A stretch of 64,000 nucleotides of DNA. Origin: an uncultured Granulosicoccus sp. (GTDB lineage Bacteria; Pseudomonadota; Gammaproteobacteria; Granulosicoccales; Granulosicoccaceae). Positions 63,698 to 64,000 of the stretch are shown here, one piece after another (position 1 is the first letter of the stretch; each line of letters opens with the position of its first letter). The position numbers were made by a program, and so were the translations under genes. The notes under the pieces are model-generated. The model was not told the origin of the DNA. It saw only the letters and a program-made list of their open reading frames with translations, and made no database searches. The DNA lies in contig CANLNQ010000015.1 in NCBI GenBank assembly GCA_947492525.1, forward strand, positions 62,001 to 126,000, read 5' to 3'.

Positions 63698-64000
63698 GAG
63701 GGTTCGACAGTGTCCAGATCGGCAAGAATCGGCAGCATCCAGGGTTTGTTCTGACTGATCTCTTCATGGGTCAGCCCGCTCAGTTCGTAAGGCATGACCA
63801 GCCAGTCGTCAGAGGTGTTCACGTAGTAATCCGGTTTCAGGGTGGTTCGGTTGTGCGCGGGTTTGTACCAGGGCACGGCAATGCGCACATCCGATGGCAT
63901 GTTGTTCTTCAATCTGCTGGTCAGGCGCCGAATCACGGCGCTGCTGGTCAGGCCCGAGCTGAACACGTCATCGACGATCAGCAGCGAGTCGTCCCGGTCG
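63694..64000 (-). CDS. Phosphoribosyltransferase, 3' part only (cut by the window edge)
   Basis: The frame runs in from beyond 64000 and ends at TGA 63696-63694. It contains LLIVDDVFSSGLTSSAVIRR, the PRPP-binding loop with the two acidic residues of type I phosphoribosyltransferases, followed by VRIAVPWYKPAHNRTTLKPD and EISQNKPWMLPIL. The latter part resembles hypoxanthine/guanine-type phosphoribosyltransferase-domain proteins. A GTG at 63966 is inside the motif and is not the true start. Which base it uses cannot be told from the fragment. Confidence 0.82.
   Translation of the reverse strand, partial: DRDDSLLIVDDVFSSGLTSSAVIRRLTSRLKNNMPSDVRIAVPWYKPAHNRTTLKPDYYVNTSDDWLVMPYELSGLTHEEISQNKPWMLPILADLDTVEPS

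Noticed and set aside
1-64000. CRISPR array, tRNA or rRNA genes, prophage
   Set aside because: No regular spacer-repeat pattern, cloverleaf, rRNA-like stretch or phage structural genes were seen in any intergenic region.

Overview
The window is about 64 kb of chromosomal DNA with moderately high GC from a Gram-negative bacterium. Protein similarities point to a gammaproteobacterium: crp next to a divergent yhfA-type gene, a Vibrio-like second EF-G, AMP nucleosidase, TmcA, RutR, and trpE-trpG-trpD-trpC without trpF/B/A. I suspect a marine lineage such as Granulosicoccaceae/Chromatiales, but that is a guess from protein style and there is no rRNA here to confirm it. I see no rRNA, tRNA, prophage, CRISPR array or intact insertion sequence. 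The only mobile-type gene is one RAYT (REP-associated tyrosine transposase) homolog.

Layout. 1-2.9 kb: surface glycan genes (sulfotransferase-like, KpsS-like). 3.1-6.4 kb (minus): a degenerate GspE/PilB-like protein, a small Cys-rich lipoprotein and class I fumarase; the fumarase stop overlaps the lipoprotein start. 6.6-10.6 kb: trpEGDC. 10.9-12.1 kb: crp and a divergent OsmC/YhfA protein. 12.7-13.6 kb: rplM-rpsI with a clear promoter and terminator. 13.8-17.6 kb: a 1297-aa FAD/Fe-S dehydrogenase. 17.7-23.4 kb: dGTPase, RAYT, NUDIX hydrolase and a dimethylglycine/sarcosine dehydrogenase-like enzyme. 23.5-26.1 kb: rfbC-rfbD-rfbB (dTDP-rhamnose, no rfbA). 26.1-31.0 kb: rpoE-chrR and the divergent operon FAD oxidase / DUF1365 / cyclopropane-synthase family. 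31-33 kb: tmcA. 33.8-36.2 kb: a fasciclin-domain lipoprotein and an M14 carboxypeptidase. 36.3-41.8 kb (minus): amn, an MFS-like membrane protein, two ATP-grasp ligases and a retropepsin-like protease. 42-44 kb: EF-G2. 44.2-48.9 kb: a periplasmic-binding/LuxR hybrid regulator, cobS-cobT and an HD hydrolase.

49-62.8 kb is the most coherent block, a reductive pyrimidine (uracil/thymine) catabolic locus. preT-preA reduce the base. A dihydropyrimidinase and a ureidopropionase-type amidohydrolase open and hydrolyse the ring. mmsA would convert the malonic or methylmalonic semialdehyde to acyl-CoA. A four-gene ABC importer with a THI5/NMT1-type binding protein probably brings in the substrate. A RutR-like TetR regulator is divergent from mmsA, with a perfect RutR-type palindrome between them and a 14/16 match over the preT promoter. 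The omega-amino acid transaminase needed between beta-alanine and MmsA is not in the window. The window ends with an MFS exporter, a DUF368 (PopT-type) lipid-carrier transporter and the 3' part of a phosphoribosyltransferase.

The best candidates for undescribed biology are the two-ATP-grasp/MFS cassette, the sensor-LuxR hybrid beside cobST, the inactivated PilB-like protein that keeps its zinc tetracysteine, and the fumarase-coupled Cys-rich lipoprotein.
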